Assembly: GCA_041480065.1 (NCBI GenBank)
Contig: JBGOZF010000002.1
Span: 62,001-126,000 of the forward strand
Direction of reading: 5' to 3'
From: Fen-999 sp041480065
GTDB lineage: Bacteria; Pseudomonadota; Gammaproteobacteria; Burkholderiales; Rhodocyclaceae
Length of the DNA: 64,000 nt
Shown: positions 26,874-34,831 of the stretch, in pieces
Numbering within the stretch: the stretch's first letter is position 1
Layout: each line of letters opens with the position of its first letter
Made by a program: the position numbers and the translations under genes
Notes under the pieces: generated by a model
What the model was told of the DNA's origin: nothing
The model's input: the letters and a program-made list of their open reading frames with translations, nothing else
The model's database searches: none

Positions 26874-27956
26874 TCACCGTGTCTCGGCCGCCTTCTTCGG
26901 GGGCGCATCGAAGGAATTGCGCCACCAGGCGCGCGGATCGCGCTTCATTTCTTCAAGCGTCGGCTCCTGCGCCTTCTCGGACTGCCCGAACAGCGTGCTC
27001 TGGCGCGACTTGCCGGGGTCGTCGAGGAAGATCGTCGGGATGTAGAACTCCTTGTATTTCTGAACGATACCGACGATATTGACGTTGGTCACGGCGCCGA
27101 TGCGTTTGTCGGAGAAGCCGAGCGTGCGGAACGGTATGAAGCTCTCGTTCTCAGCGGCATGGCAGCGGGTGCAGAAGCGACCGACAGCGCTCACCTGGCT
27201 ATGGAATGCCTTCTTGATCGCTCCCATGTCCTGATCGGAAAGCTGGTTGCGCAACTTGATGAACTCCTGCGCTTCCGGTGCATCCTCGGTGATTTCCAGC
27301 AATGCCTCCCTGCCCTCCACATTGGCATAAGCCACGATCTTCGAGTAGTAGTCGTCGGTGTCGAGCAGAAAGCCGCTGGTCGGATCCACATCCGTTCCGT
27401 ATGGTTTGCCCTTCACATCGATACCGGAGTAGTTGAGCCAGCGCAGGGTAATCGCGCTCTCCGGCACCTTGCGGTCGTTTGTGTGGCAGGTCATGCAGCC
27501 GACGAACTGAGTGTGCATGTTGAGCAGGGTGCGGATCATCGGCCGCTTCGAGTGCGGATAGTCACTGTGGCAACTTGAACAGACAGGCCGTTTCCCTACC
27601 GCCAGCGGGTCCACCTTGGGCAGATTGTGGAAGTGCCTGATCCTTTCCTTCTGCCGTTCGATGTCGAGTCTGGCGACCAGCTTGGGAGCCTGGTCGGGTA
27701 TCTCTTCCCTGCCGACCACGGAATAGACGGAAGACGCCAGCAACAAGGCGATGACGATCCACAACTGGGCGGACACCAGCCACGACCAGATGGGATGGTT
27801 TTGGCGCGGGCCGGAGATACTGAACAGGTCGCGCTTCATGTCGCCCGGAATGCGCGCCTTGTGATCCACAATGATCAGCACGGCTATGCCGAAAAGGAGC
27901 AAGAGCACCACCGCCAGCGCAATGAAGGTGCTATCGACTGTAATCGTGTGGCTCAT
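26874..27956 (-). CDS. membrane-anchored trihaem cytochrome c, module B
   Basis: The 360-residue protein has two hydrophobic segments (about residues 8-32 and 58-82), three CXXCH motifs (CSSCH, CMTCH, CTRCH) and the family tail RIGAVTNVNIVGIVQKYKEF. It is longer than its module A and C paralogues (257 and 327 residues) through the second helix and a C-terminal extension rich in charged residues. The second of two ATGs (27956) has the better spacing from GAGG. It lies directly before the 24-haem gene, its probable electron partner. Confidence 0.82.
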   Translation of the reverse strand: MSHTITVDSTFIALAVVLLLLFGIAVLIIVDHKARIPGDMKRDLFSISGPRQNHPIWSWLVSAQLWIVIALLLASSVYSVVGREEIPDQAPKLVARLDIERQKERIRHFHNLPKVDPLAVGKRPVCSSCHSDYPHSKRPMIRTLLNMHTQFVGCMTCHTNDRKVPESAITLRWLNYSGIDVKGKPYGTDVDPTSGFLLDTDDYYSKIVAYANVEGREALLEITEDAPEAQEFIKLRNQLSDQDMGAIKKAFHSQVSAVGRFCTRCHAAENESFIPFRTLGFSDKRIGAVTNVNIVGIVQKYKEFYIPTIFLDDPGKSRQSTLFGQSEKAQEPTLEEMKRDPRAWWRNSFDAPPKKAAETR

Positions 27957-27974
27957 GGTCATTCCTCGAAATCA

Positions 27975-28091
27975 TCAACCCTGGGTCAGCATCAGCCAGA
28001 TCGCATAAAGCCCGAAAACCGTCCAGCCCAGCACGAATGCCAGCGAACCGAAGGCCAGCGTCTGTTGCCATGGTTTGAGCCTGGTCTTCAT
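27975..28091 (-). CDS. 38-residue single-helix membrane peptide, module B
   Basis: A short open frame between the cytochrome b gene (11 bp away) and the trihaem gene (18 bp away) encodes MKTRLKPWQQ followed by a hydrophobic helix rich in Leu, Phe, Val and Gly, ending LMLTQG. A basic start then one helix fits a small inner-membrane subunit. No space for such a gene exists in modules A and C, where the two neighbours overlap. No family is recognised. Confidence 0.5.
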   Translation of the reverse strand: MKTRLKPWQQTLAFGSLAFVLGWTVFGLYAIWLMLTQG

Positions 28092-28102
28092 CGAAGTGGC
28101 CG

Positions 28103-29086
28103 TCAATCCGGCATCTCGGCTTGCAACCCACCCTGCGGCTCGCCCATGTATGCGGGGCGAGCCTCATCACGATCGTTGGGCCGAGCTCCACGCAGCTTCT
28201 TGCCGTTGATCAGATTCGTGAGATAGCGGCGTTCGTCGGGCATGGCGACGATGCAACGCAGATATTCGAGAAAATGCTCCTCGATCTGGTGCTCGCGCGT
28301 GATCTTGCCTGTGAGGTAGGTCCATTGCATGGGAAAACGCCCCGGCGCCAGATGAACGTTGTACCAATGCCAGAAGGCGACCACCAGCAGCGCCAGCAAG
28401 GCCTCGTGCGGATGGGAGAGGCGCATCATCTCCTGGAAATACGATGCCATCTCCACCGGCAACACGCTGGCCCAGAAATCCGGGAACAGGAAGGTCGAAC
28501 CCGAGACCACCATCACCGTATTGCCGAAGGCCGCAGCGAAGTAGTGGATCTTCTGCTTGTACATGAATTTGTCCATCTCGGGACGCAGACTGCGCTTGCC
28601 GCTGAAGAAGAGCATGTCCTCCTTGAAGTCGCTGATATCCCGGAGACGCGGCAGGATGGTGCGCCCGAATTCGAAGGTGCGCGCGCGCAGCCTGACGAGC
28701 GTGCCGATGCCGATGGTGAGGACGTGATAGACCATGGCGAAGATCATGGTCACGGCGAGCGTGCGGTGAATCACCCGCGTCACCTCGAGGCCACCGAGCA
28801 CCGAGTTGAACGGCTGGGCCCAGAAGGCCATGTTGTAGTGAATGGGCAGACCGGTAAAGGCCAGCAGCAGGAAGGTGCTGAAGATCAGCAGATGCTGTAT
28901 CCGTATGTGGATCGAGTAACGGTAGAAGTCGCCGATCGGATTGGAATCGACGTTCTTGTACAGCATCGAACGGTCGTCCGGCAGCAGCGCGACCACCTCT
29001 TCGATGTCGCGATCCTCCTCCGGACTCACCCTGTTGTGGCGCTTTGCGGCGTCCAGCACCTCGCGCGCTTCCTTTGACAATTTCAT
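28103..29086 (-). CDS. cytochrome b membrane subunit, module B
   Basis: The 327-residue protein has a charged N-terminal extension of about 60 residues (KLSKEAREVLDAAKRHNRVS) and then the same helix set as its paralogues: HIRIQHLLIFSTFLLLAFTG, VIHRTLAVTMIFAMVYHVLT and HPHEALLALLVVAFWHWYNV. The histidines would bind two haem b groups. ATG 29086 has a GGGAGA ribosome site; the long upstream extension overlapping the octahaem gene is rejected. It probably couples quinone redox chemistry to the octahaem subunit encoded upstream. Confidence 0.87.
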   Translation of the reverse strand: MKLSKEAREVLDAAKRHNRVSPEEDRDIEEVVALLPDDRSMLYKNVDSNPIGDFYRYSIHIRIQHLLIFSTFLLLAFTGLPIHYNMAFWAQPFNSVLGGLEVTRVIHRTLAVTMIFAMVYHVLTIGIGTLVRLRARTFEFGRTILPRLRDISDFKEDMLFFSGKRSLRPEMDKFMYKQKIHYFAAAFGNTVMVVSGSTFLFPDFWASVLPVEMASYFQEMMRLSHPHEALLALLVVAFWHWYNVHLAPGRFPMQWTYLTGKITREHQIEEHFLEYLRCIVAMPDERRYLTNLINGKKLRGARPNDRDEARPAYMGEPQGGLQAEMPD

Positions 29087-29126
29087 GTTCGCTGTCTCCC
29101 AGTGCGGCCGATCTCGATCGTGCTTG

Positions 29127-30239
29127 TCACAAAATGCGATTACTCGTACGCCGCGTGCGTCGCCACCATGACGAGCCATCGCGGAAACGCCAGCTCGCGC
29201 CGTCGCGCCAGCGCCCAAAGGTTTCGAAGCCCGCCATCCCGACCAGCAACACCAGCACGCCGTTGCCGACGATGGAATAGATCATCTCGGCGTAATGCCT
29301 GAAAGGATTGCCTTCCTTCTTGCTGGTGGGATGCGGGTCGAGCGCAGCATAGTTCTTGTCGGCCCGAACATGACACCGCTTGCAGGTCTGGGCCTTGTTC
29401 TCCGCATTCAGCGGCGAGCGCGGGTCGCGCGAAGGCAACAACTCATGCACGCTGAGGTAGTAGTTCACGGCGGAGGCGTGGCAATCCAGGCAGTTGGCCG
29501 CATCGACATTACCGTACTTGATCACCTTGCCATGGAAGCTGCCGTTGTAGGATTCCACCGCGATCGGGAACTTCCGTCCCAACTCGCGCCCCGCTTCCTT
29601 GGCTGCGCTCTGGTGACGATCCAGCATCTGCCTGTCGGCATGGCACGAAGAGCACAAGCTGACGATTTCCTGCGACGAGCGTTTGACTTCCCTGATACGG
29701 CGACTGGTGTGGTCGTACCACTTCTCGACGAACTTGCGATCTTCGTGGCAGACCACGCAACGGTCGACGATGTACTTGGGCGGAGCAGTTTCCTTGGCGT
29801 TGTAGAGCGGGTTGGTATGGCAGTTGACGCAATAGGGCTTGTCGGCGTCCTCGCCGCTGGCGATCTTCTCCCGGCCATGGACGCTTTGCTTGAACGCGTC
29901 ATAGATCGGCTTGTGGCTGAACGGTTTGCCGGTGGCGGGATTCTTGATCGAATGGCACTCGGCGTTGCAGGTCACGCCCTCGGTCACCGGTTTGTGGGGC
30001 AGTTCCCTGATGTAGCTATGGCAGTCGCGGCAGGGCACGTTGCGGTGTACGGTCTTGGCAAAGACCGACGGGATCACGTAGTAGGTCTTCTGCACCCCGT
30101 CTTCCGTAACGCGGCCCATTTTTGGATATTTGTGGCACATCAGGCAGGCTTCATCGTCTTCGAAAGCAAAAGTAAGCCCCGCATGCCCGGCCAATAGGCA
30201 CAATAATCCCGCAATGCACCATTTGAACAGGGTCCCCAT
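29127..30239 (-). CDS. octahaem cytochrome c with C-terminal membrane anchor, module B
   Basis: The 370-residue protein has a signal peptide (cleavage near TFA-FEDD, about residue 26), eight haem sites (CLMCH, CRDCH, CNAECH of CX3CH type, CVNCH, CVVCH, CSSCH, CLDCH, CKRCH) and a membrane helix near 325-350. Unlike modules A and C its eighth site is a normal CXXCH. ATG 30239 follows GGAGCGGAGG. A 263-bp gap separates it from module C upstream on the same strand; no gene is seen in that gap, which may hold a separate promoter for module B and the genes after it. Confidence 0.87.
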   Translation of the reverse strand: MGTLFKWCIAGLLCLLAGHAGLTFAFEDDEACLMCHKYPKMGRVTEDGVQKTYYVIPSVFAKTVHRNVPCRDCHSYIRELPHKPVTEGVTCNAECHSIKNPATGKPFSHKPIYDAFKQSVHGREKIASGEDADKPYCVNCHTNPLYNAKETAPPKYIVDRCVVCHEDRKFVEKWYDHTSRRIREVKRSSQEIVSLCSSCHADRQMLDRHQSAAKEAGRELGRKFPIAVESYNGSFHGKVIKYGNVDAANCLDCHASAVNYYLSVHELLPSRDPRSPLNAENKAQTCKRCHVRADKNYAALDPHPTSKKEGNPFRHYAEMIYSIVGNGVLVLLVGMAGFETFGRWRDGASWRFRDGSSWWRRTRRTSNRIL

Positions 30240-30502
30240 CCTCCGCTCCTCTGTTTTGCGGCAATACTACACCGTCCATTTTGCCAACGTCACGGCCCCC
30301 AAGGCAGACGCCATCGAGCCGGCTCCAGTGCTGGTGCAAAGATGCCTTATGGTGTCTGAAGCGCAATCCACCAGTATCAGTACTTAGGCATGAAACATGT
30401 TAACGAAGCATTAATATCTGCAAGAAGGCGTTGTCGCGAGAAGTATCCAGCGTTATGTGCAATAGCGTTAGAAAGCGGTTGAGCGCGGCTGTTGCCTGAT
30501 CG

Positions 30503-31486
30503 CTACCTTTCTCCTGGCGCTTCGGGCCTTCGAGCCTCGCTGCGTTCCATCTTTGGGATATCGACCGCAGGCTGTCCGACCGCCGCTGCACGCCCATCGG
30601 GCGGGCTCGATCCGATGCCGGGCGACAGGAAATTCGGGATGTAGAACTCGCGGTATTTCTGCACCATCCCCACCACCTCGGTGTTGGTCAGTTCCTGAAT
30701 TCGCCGCGGCGGGTAACCGAGCTCGGCGAACGGTAGATAGGGCGTCTGCTGGGAAGTGTGGCAAGCCTCGCACAGCGTCGGCTTCGGCTCGACCATGCGA
30801 TGAATCACCTTCTTGATCTTTGACTGGTCGGTGGAGCTGAGGCCATCCTTGTTCTTCAGGTAGTCTGCGACGAACACCCTTTCGCGCTCATCGTTGAGGA
30901 ATCGGAAACCGCCATCGGGCCCGGCGATTCCGGGTGCGATCTTGGCACCGTAGTTGCCGTACTTCTCCTTGCCCGGCGCAATCAGTCCCGGAGGATTGGC
31001 AATCACGCGCCCATTGGCCTTGTCGTACCAGCGGAAGACCCACGCCTCGCTATCCGGCTTCTGTTTGATGTGGCAGGTTTCGCAGGCCAGGTAGAACGCA
31101 TGCATGTTCAGGAAGGCACGTATGGTTTTCGATTTGTCGTGGGGCACTGCGCCATGGCAACGCACGCACAGGTTGGATTCGTCCGCTTCCACGGTCATGC
31201 CGATGTGGTGGAAATGCCCCTTCACGTATTGCTCTTTCACGACCTTGTAGCCAAGGTCCGTGGTAGCCGTCGCCTTCTGCTCCTTCAGAACCCGCTGCAA
31301 CGCCTTCTCTTCGAAGGTGGCGCCCTCGGTCCTGGCGGTGCCGAAGACCGGCTGCGGCGCCGGCTCTTCCTGATGCTCGGCGTGGCTGAAGATGATCGGG
31401 TAGATGAAATCACCGTACCAGACGGCGAAGACAATGAGGGCGATCAAATAGAGCTTGCCGGCCAGTTTCTTCAACCGGCTAAGCAT
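30503..31486 (-). CDS. membrane-anchored trihaem cytochrome c, module C
   Basis: The 327-residue protein has one N-terminal helix (about residues 12-34), three CXXCH motifs (CVRCH, CETCH, CEACH) and the family stretch YPPRRIQELTNTEVVGMVQK ahead of YREFYIP. A Pro/Ser/Gly-rich tail of about 40 residues follows. The ATG at 31486 overlaps the end of the cytochrome b gene by eight bases, the same arrangement as in module A. It is the last gene before the 263-bp gap to module B. Confidence 0.82.
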   Translation of the reverse strand: MLSRLKKLAGKLYLIALIVFAVWYGDFIYPIIFSHAEHQEEPAPQPVFGTARTEGATFEEKALQRVLKEQKATATTDLGYKVVKEQYVKGHFHHIGMTVEADESNLCVRCHGAVPHDKSKTIRAFLNMHAFYLACETCHIKQKPDSEAWVFRWYDKANGRVIANPPGLIAPGKEKYGNYGAKIAPGIAGPDGGFRFLNDERERVFVADYLKNKDGLSSTDQSKIKKVIHRMVEPKPTLCEACHTSQQTPYLPFAELGYPPRRIQELTNTEVVGMVQKYREFYIPNFLSPGIGSSPPDGRAAAVGQPAVDIPKMERSEARRPEAPGER

Positions 31487-32297
31487 CGTTAGTCTCCAGG
31501 CCCCAGGGATGTGGAGGTCTGATCTCCGCCTGGAGACCTTCTTCGGTCATGGTCCGCACATACTCGGCGTAGTGCTCGTGGATCATGTCCGCTTCCGTGA
31601 GATAGCCGGTGATGAATACCGTGCCCAGGGGAAACTTCTCGGGCGAATAGTGCACGTTGTACCAGTGGACAAAGAACAGGAACAGCGCTGCCAGCAGCGC
31701 TTCGTCGGTATGCATGATGTACATGGCATTCATGGCGATACCGGGCAGGACGTGGCTGAATTCGTCGCGCCACCACAGGATGAAACCGGCCGGCCCGAGG
31801 ATCGGGATACCCCAGTAAGGCGCGTAGTAGTCGAACTTCTCCTTCCAGGACATGCGGTCGTAGCGCGGCGGCCGGTTGGTGAAGTACAGCAAGTACTTGA
31901 ACAGGTCGATCAAGTCGAAGAAGTCCTTCTTGTTGGGCACCATCTCCTGCGCCAGAAATTCCCTGCCAATATTGGCCAGCGTCAGGCGCCCTTCCTTCTT
32001 CAGGCGCAACACCCGCCGGGTGTAGAACAGATACATCCAGTAGATCGTGTGGTAGACGAACAGAGCCAGCAGGGCGGAGCCGGCGATGCGGTGAATCGTC
32101 GGCGCAGCGTTGATGCCGCCGAAGAAGTTGTAGATCGGCTCTGCCCACGGCTGATTGTGGTACTTGAGGGGAAAGCCGGTAAACGACAGCAGGATCACCG
32201 TCGAGAACAGAACGACGTGCTGCAAACGCTGATGCAGCGAGAAGCGAAAGAAGTATCTCTTGCCGTTCCGTTCGACGATTCTTGGATATTTCGTCAT
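31479..32297 (-). CDS. cytochrome b membrane subunit, module C
   Basis: The 272-residue protein has the shared helices HQRLQHVVLFSTVILLSFTG, TIHRIAGSALLALFVYHTIY and HTDEALLAALFLFFVHWYNV, with the histidines expected to bind two haem b. Compared with module B it lacks the charged N-terminal extension. ATG 32297 is preferred over a GTG nine bases upstream because GAGGT is then correctly spaced. It lies 35 bp after the octahaem gene of the module. Confidence 0.87.
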   Translation of the reverse strand: MTKYPRIVERNGKRYFFRFSLHQRLQHVVLFSTVILLSFTGFPLKYHNQPWAEPIYNFFGGINAAPTIHRIAGSALLALFVYHTIYWMYLFYTRRVLRLKKEGRLTLANIGREFLAQEMVPNKKDFFDLIDLFKYLLYFTNRPPRYDRMSWKEKFDYYAPYWGIPILGPAGFILWWRDEFSHVLPGIAMNAMYIMHTDEALLAALFLFFVHWYNVHYSPEKFPLGTVFITGYLTEADMIHEHYAEYVRTMTEEGLQAEIRPPHPWGLETNDA

Positions 32298-32332
32298 GGA
32301 GCCCACCTCGATCCGTGTGCGTTGTCTACTCG

Positions 32333-33403
32333 CTAATCGGGCGAGCGATGATCGTCAACCGGCGACTTCCTGAACGCGAAATTCGGGAACAGCCTTCTCA
32401 GCAGTTCCAGGATGATGAGCGTCAGGAAGAAATACATCACACCCGCCAATAAGGCCGTGAAGAACTTCAGCATGTAATGCTGCAGGGGATACTTCTCCCG
32501 GTCATAGGTCACGTGAACCTGGAATCCGGCAAGCCCCTCGCCCGCCTTGGCGTGGCACTCCGAGGTACGGCAGGTGGCTGCCACATTCCTCTTGTTGCTG
32601 GCGGCGGTCGGCGAGTCCTTGCCTTCGATGAAGTGCACGCTCTCGCCCTTGACGACGTGGCAGTCCATGCAGTCAGGCGTCTCCTCGGAGCCGAACCGAA
32701 TCGCCTTCCAGTGAAAGGTCTCCTTGTAGGAGGTGACCACATCGTCGAGTTTGTGCCGCTGCTGAAAATCCCGGTCGCCGTGGCACTTGGCACAGATGCC
32801 TACGATCTCCTCGGGCTTGCGCATTTTTTGCAGGCGCGAAGTCACGTGCTTGTAGAAAGACTCCGCGAATTTACCGGTGCGATGGCAGGTCCTGCACCGG
32901 CTTATGCCGCGCTCGGATACGCCGAAGGATTTTCCCTTGAAGAAGGACAGCGGGCGGTACAGCGGTTCTTCGTGGCAGTCCTTGCAGCCTGGATAGTCCT
33001 GCTCGTTCTTCTTTGCATTGCCGTCGGCATCGACCTTGCCGTGCACGCTCCGGGCCAGCAGATCCGATACCGGTTTGTGCGAAAACTTCTTCTGCCCCGA
33101 GGGCTCCGTCAGATGGCATTCGGCAGTGCAGTCCACTTTTGTGGCCGGATCATGCGGAATCTTGCTGATATCGCGGTGGCAGTCAACGCATTTCACCCTG
33201 ACATGAGGGCCTTCCTCGAACAGCGCTTCGTTGATGTAGAACAAACGGAAATTGCCGTTCTCGTCGATGCGACTCAGACCCCGGTGCTTGTGACAGAGAA
33301 CGCAATTCAGTTCGTCCTCGGCGTTGGCCGCAGCTGCCAGACAGCAGAGCAGCAACGTGGCGCAAAGAACCATGACGCGGATCTTGAAGCATGCTCTATC
33401 CAT
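32333..33403 (-). CDS. octahaem cytochrome c with C-terminal membrane anchor, module C
   Basis: The 356-residue protein has a signal peptide (cleavage near ANA-EDEL, about residue 29), eight haem sites (CVLCH, CVDCH, CTAECH of CX3CH type, CKDCH, CRTCH, CAKCH, CMDCH and CRTSECH of CX4CH type) and a membrane helix near 310-340. The open frame extends far upstream without a start that gives a signal peptide, so ATG 33403 is chosen. It is the first gene of the long minus-strand train and is divergent from the second shared promoter module, so the regulator binding there could act on both sides (inference). Confidence 0.86.
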   Translation of the reverse strand: MDRACFKIRVMVLCATLLLCCLAAAANAEDELNCVLCHKHRGLSRIDENGNFRLFYINEALFEEGPHVRVKCVDCHRDISKIPHDPATKVDCTAECHLTEPSGQKKFSHKPVSDLLARSVHGKVDADGNAKKNEQDYPGCKDCHEEPLYRPLSFFKGKSFGVSERGISRCRTCHRTGKFAESFYKHVTSRLQKMRKPEEIVGICAKCHGDRDFQQRHKLDDVVTSYKETFHWKAIRFGSEETPDCMDCHVVKGESVHFIEGKDSPTAASNKRNVAATCRTSECHAKAGEGLAGFQVHVTYDREKYPLQHYMLKFFTALLAGVMYFFLTLIILELLRRLFPNFAFRKSPVDDHRSPD

Positions 33404-33703
33404 CGATTGCGCCCATCGGATCCCCTTCCGTCTCGTTCCGTGCAGCGCCGGCACGGCGACCCGACGTCGCCGCCGCCAGTCACTGCTCCAGCGACCCCAC
33501 TTCAACCAAGACAATGCTTCAGGAAATGCCGATCCGCTCGCCAGACCATGCGGCGCACATACGACAGCGGCTTGTTCGGGCACCCCCCAAGAATACCCAC
33601 AGCCAATCAATATTCCAGATTGGCATATAGAGCCATCATATTCGCCCAATCGGAATTTGTCGACGGCAGCCAGCCATTTGGGGGAACGAAGACGAATCGC
33701 TTC

Positions 33704-33845
33704 CTTAGCATTTCTTAAGATTCGCTGTCGGCCGGCAAGCGGCGTTCCCAGGCTCGGGCAAGCGATTGTGGTGCACCGTACCTTGACTATGAAATCCCAA
33801 ATGGTTATACAGATGCAATGCTCTGCCTCGGGGGGAGGAAAGACA
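33704..33845 (+). promoter_or_regulatory. shared promoter module 2 (direct repeats, sigma-70 promoter, leader)
   Basis: Direct repeats CTTAGCATTT (33704-33713) and CTTAAGATTC (33714-33723) are followed after 59 bp by TTGACT (33783-33788), a 17-bp spacer and TATACA (33806-33811). TGGTGCAC lies just before the -35, and TCTGCCTCGGGGGGAGG follows in the leader. Every element matches the region at 4170-4311 in order and spacing. The rest of the 442-bp gap (33404-33703) upstream shows no gene; it should hold the promoter for module C on the other strand, which I could not define. Confidence 0.75.
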
Positions 33846-33998
33846 TTGAATCCGAAACTGTTGGCGTCGACGGCCAAGTCGCGTCGGAAGAAGCTGCCCG
33901 CATCCTTCAGCCGTCTCGCGGAAGCCGAATCGCGCGGGCGTCGGGAGGCATGGGTCCCGCACCAGGAAGCTGTGGAGGAGGCCTCATGGGCATACTGA
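33846..33998 (+). CDS. possible 50-residue leader ORF upstream of the pentahaem cytochrome
   Basis: A TTG stands 7 nt after the GGAGG of the shared leader, exactly where the GTG of the NHL lipoprotein stands in module 1. It opens a 50-codon frame (starting MNPKLLASTAKSRRKKLPAS, no signal peptide) that ends 13 bases inside the next gene. It may be a translated leader coupling expression to the cytochrome, or the relic of a lost lipoprotein gene. No homology is recognised. Confidence 0.3.
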   Translation: MNPKLLASTAKSRRKKLPASFSRLAEAESRGRREAWVPHQEAVEEASWAY

Positions 33999-34681
33999 CC
34001 CGAAAATTTCATGCACTCGCGGTTTCTCTTCTGCTATGTGCGCCGGCCGCGGCCGTGGCCGGCATCATCGGCTCGAAGCACGATTTGAGTATCGACGCCA
34101 GCTATCAGGTGTGCGTGCACTGTCACACGCCGCATAACGCCAGCACCCAAGATGGCCTTAAGGATGCGCCGCTATGGAACAGGGTGATAACCAATCTCAA
34201 CGCATTCACTCCCTATGCAAGCCCGACGATGACGGAGATTTGCCCGACGCGGCCGAGCGGCATTTCGCTGGCGTGTCTGAGTTGTCACGACGGTAGTGGC
34301 GGAGGGGCGGTGGTTGGCACCGACCAGCACGTCCTCGTCAACCCGCCGAAGGTCGCCAACGCGCCGAACGGTGGCGGCATCAACGGTGCGGGGTGTCTCA
34401 AGTGCCACACCACCCCCTCAGGCATTGGATTCTCGCGGGCACTCACGATGATGGGTGGACCGGACCTGAGAAACGACCATCCGATTTCGATGTCTTACCC
34501 CACTGCGAACTCGAACTACAATTATCCCCCTGATCCACAGAAGGGCTGGGTTGACCTGAAGCTATTTGGCGGAAAAGTCGAGTGCCCGACCTGCCATGCG
34601 GTCCACGATCCGACCAATGTTCCGTTTCTGCGCATTACGGCCGGCGGCAGCACCCTATGTCTGAGGTGTCATAACAAGTAA
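33986..34681 (+). CDS. secreted pentahaem c-type cytochrome (doubled CXXCH type)
   Basis: The 231-residue protein has a signal peptide (cleavage near AVA-GIIG, about residue 25) and five CXXCH motifs: CVHCH, CLSCH, CLKCH, CPTCH and CLRCH. GSKHDLSI, CVHCHTPHNAS, CLSCHDG, NDHPISMSYPTA and STLCLRCHNK align with the tetrahaem protein at 5522, and the third haem (CLKCHTTPSG) is an insertion relative to it. The ATG at 33986 has GGAGG 8 nt upstream; the longer open frame is not needed. It is driven by the same kind of promoter as the 4312 unit, so the two paralogues are probably co-regulated. Confidence 0.88.
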   Translation: MGILTRKFHALAVSLLLCAPAAAVAGIIGSKHDLSIDASYQVCVHCHTPHNASTQDGLKDAPLWNRVITNLNAFTPYASPTMTEICPTRPSGISLACLSCHDGSGGGAVVGTDQHVLVNPPKVANAPNGGGINGAGCLKCHTTPSGIGFSRALTMMGGPDLRNDHPISMSYPTANSNYNYPPDPQKGWVDLKLFGGKVECPTCHAVHDPTNVPFLRITAGGSTLCLRCHNK

Positions 34682-34776
34682 AGACCGCCGGGTCGCACCT
34701 CTGAGCCGAATGCGACGATTGTCCATTGATCCATTCGGACTATTGCGGCACCCCCGCCCGCATAGCATCATTATTG

Positions 34777-34801
34777 GTTGCGGGAACGCCTTTCCCGCAA
34801 C
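34777..34801. promoter_or_regulatory. 10-bp perfect inverted repeat upstream of metalloprotease gene
   Basis: GTTGCGGGAA and TTCCCGCAAC flank a 5-nt loop 30 bp before the ATG at 34832. There is no T-run after the stem, so an operator or 5'-leader hairpin is more likely than a terminator for the cytochrome gene that ends at 34681. Confidence 0.5.
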
Positions 34802-34831
34802 GATCATGACGAATTGGACACCGGAGCGCCA

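Noticed and set aside
30240..30502. Possible promoter TTGGCA with TATTGC upstream of module B
   Set aside because: The spacer is only 15 bp and the -10 is poor; the 263-bp gap suggests a promoter but I cannot place it.
32333..34012. Long N-terminal extension of the module C octahaem frame
   Set aside because: It crosses the shared promoter region and lacks a signal peptide; ATG 33403 gives a proper one.
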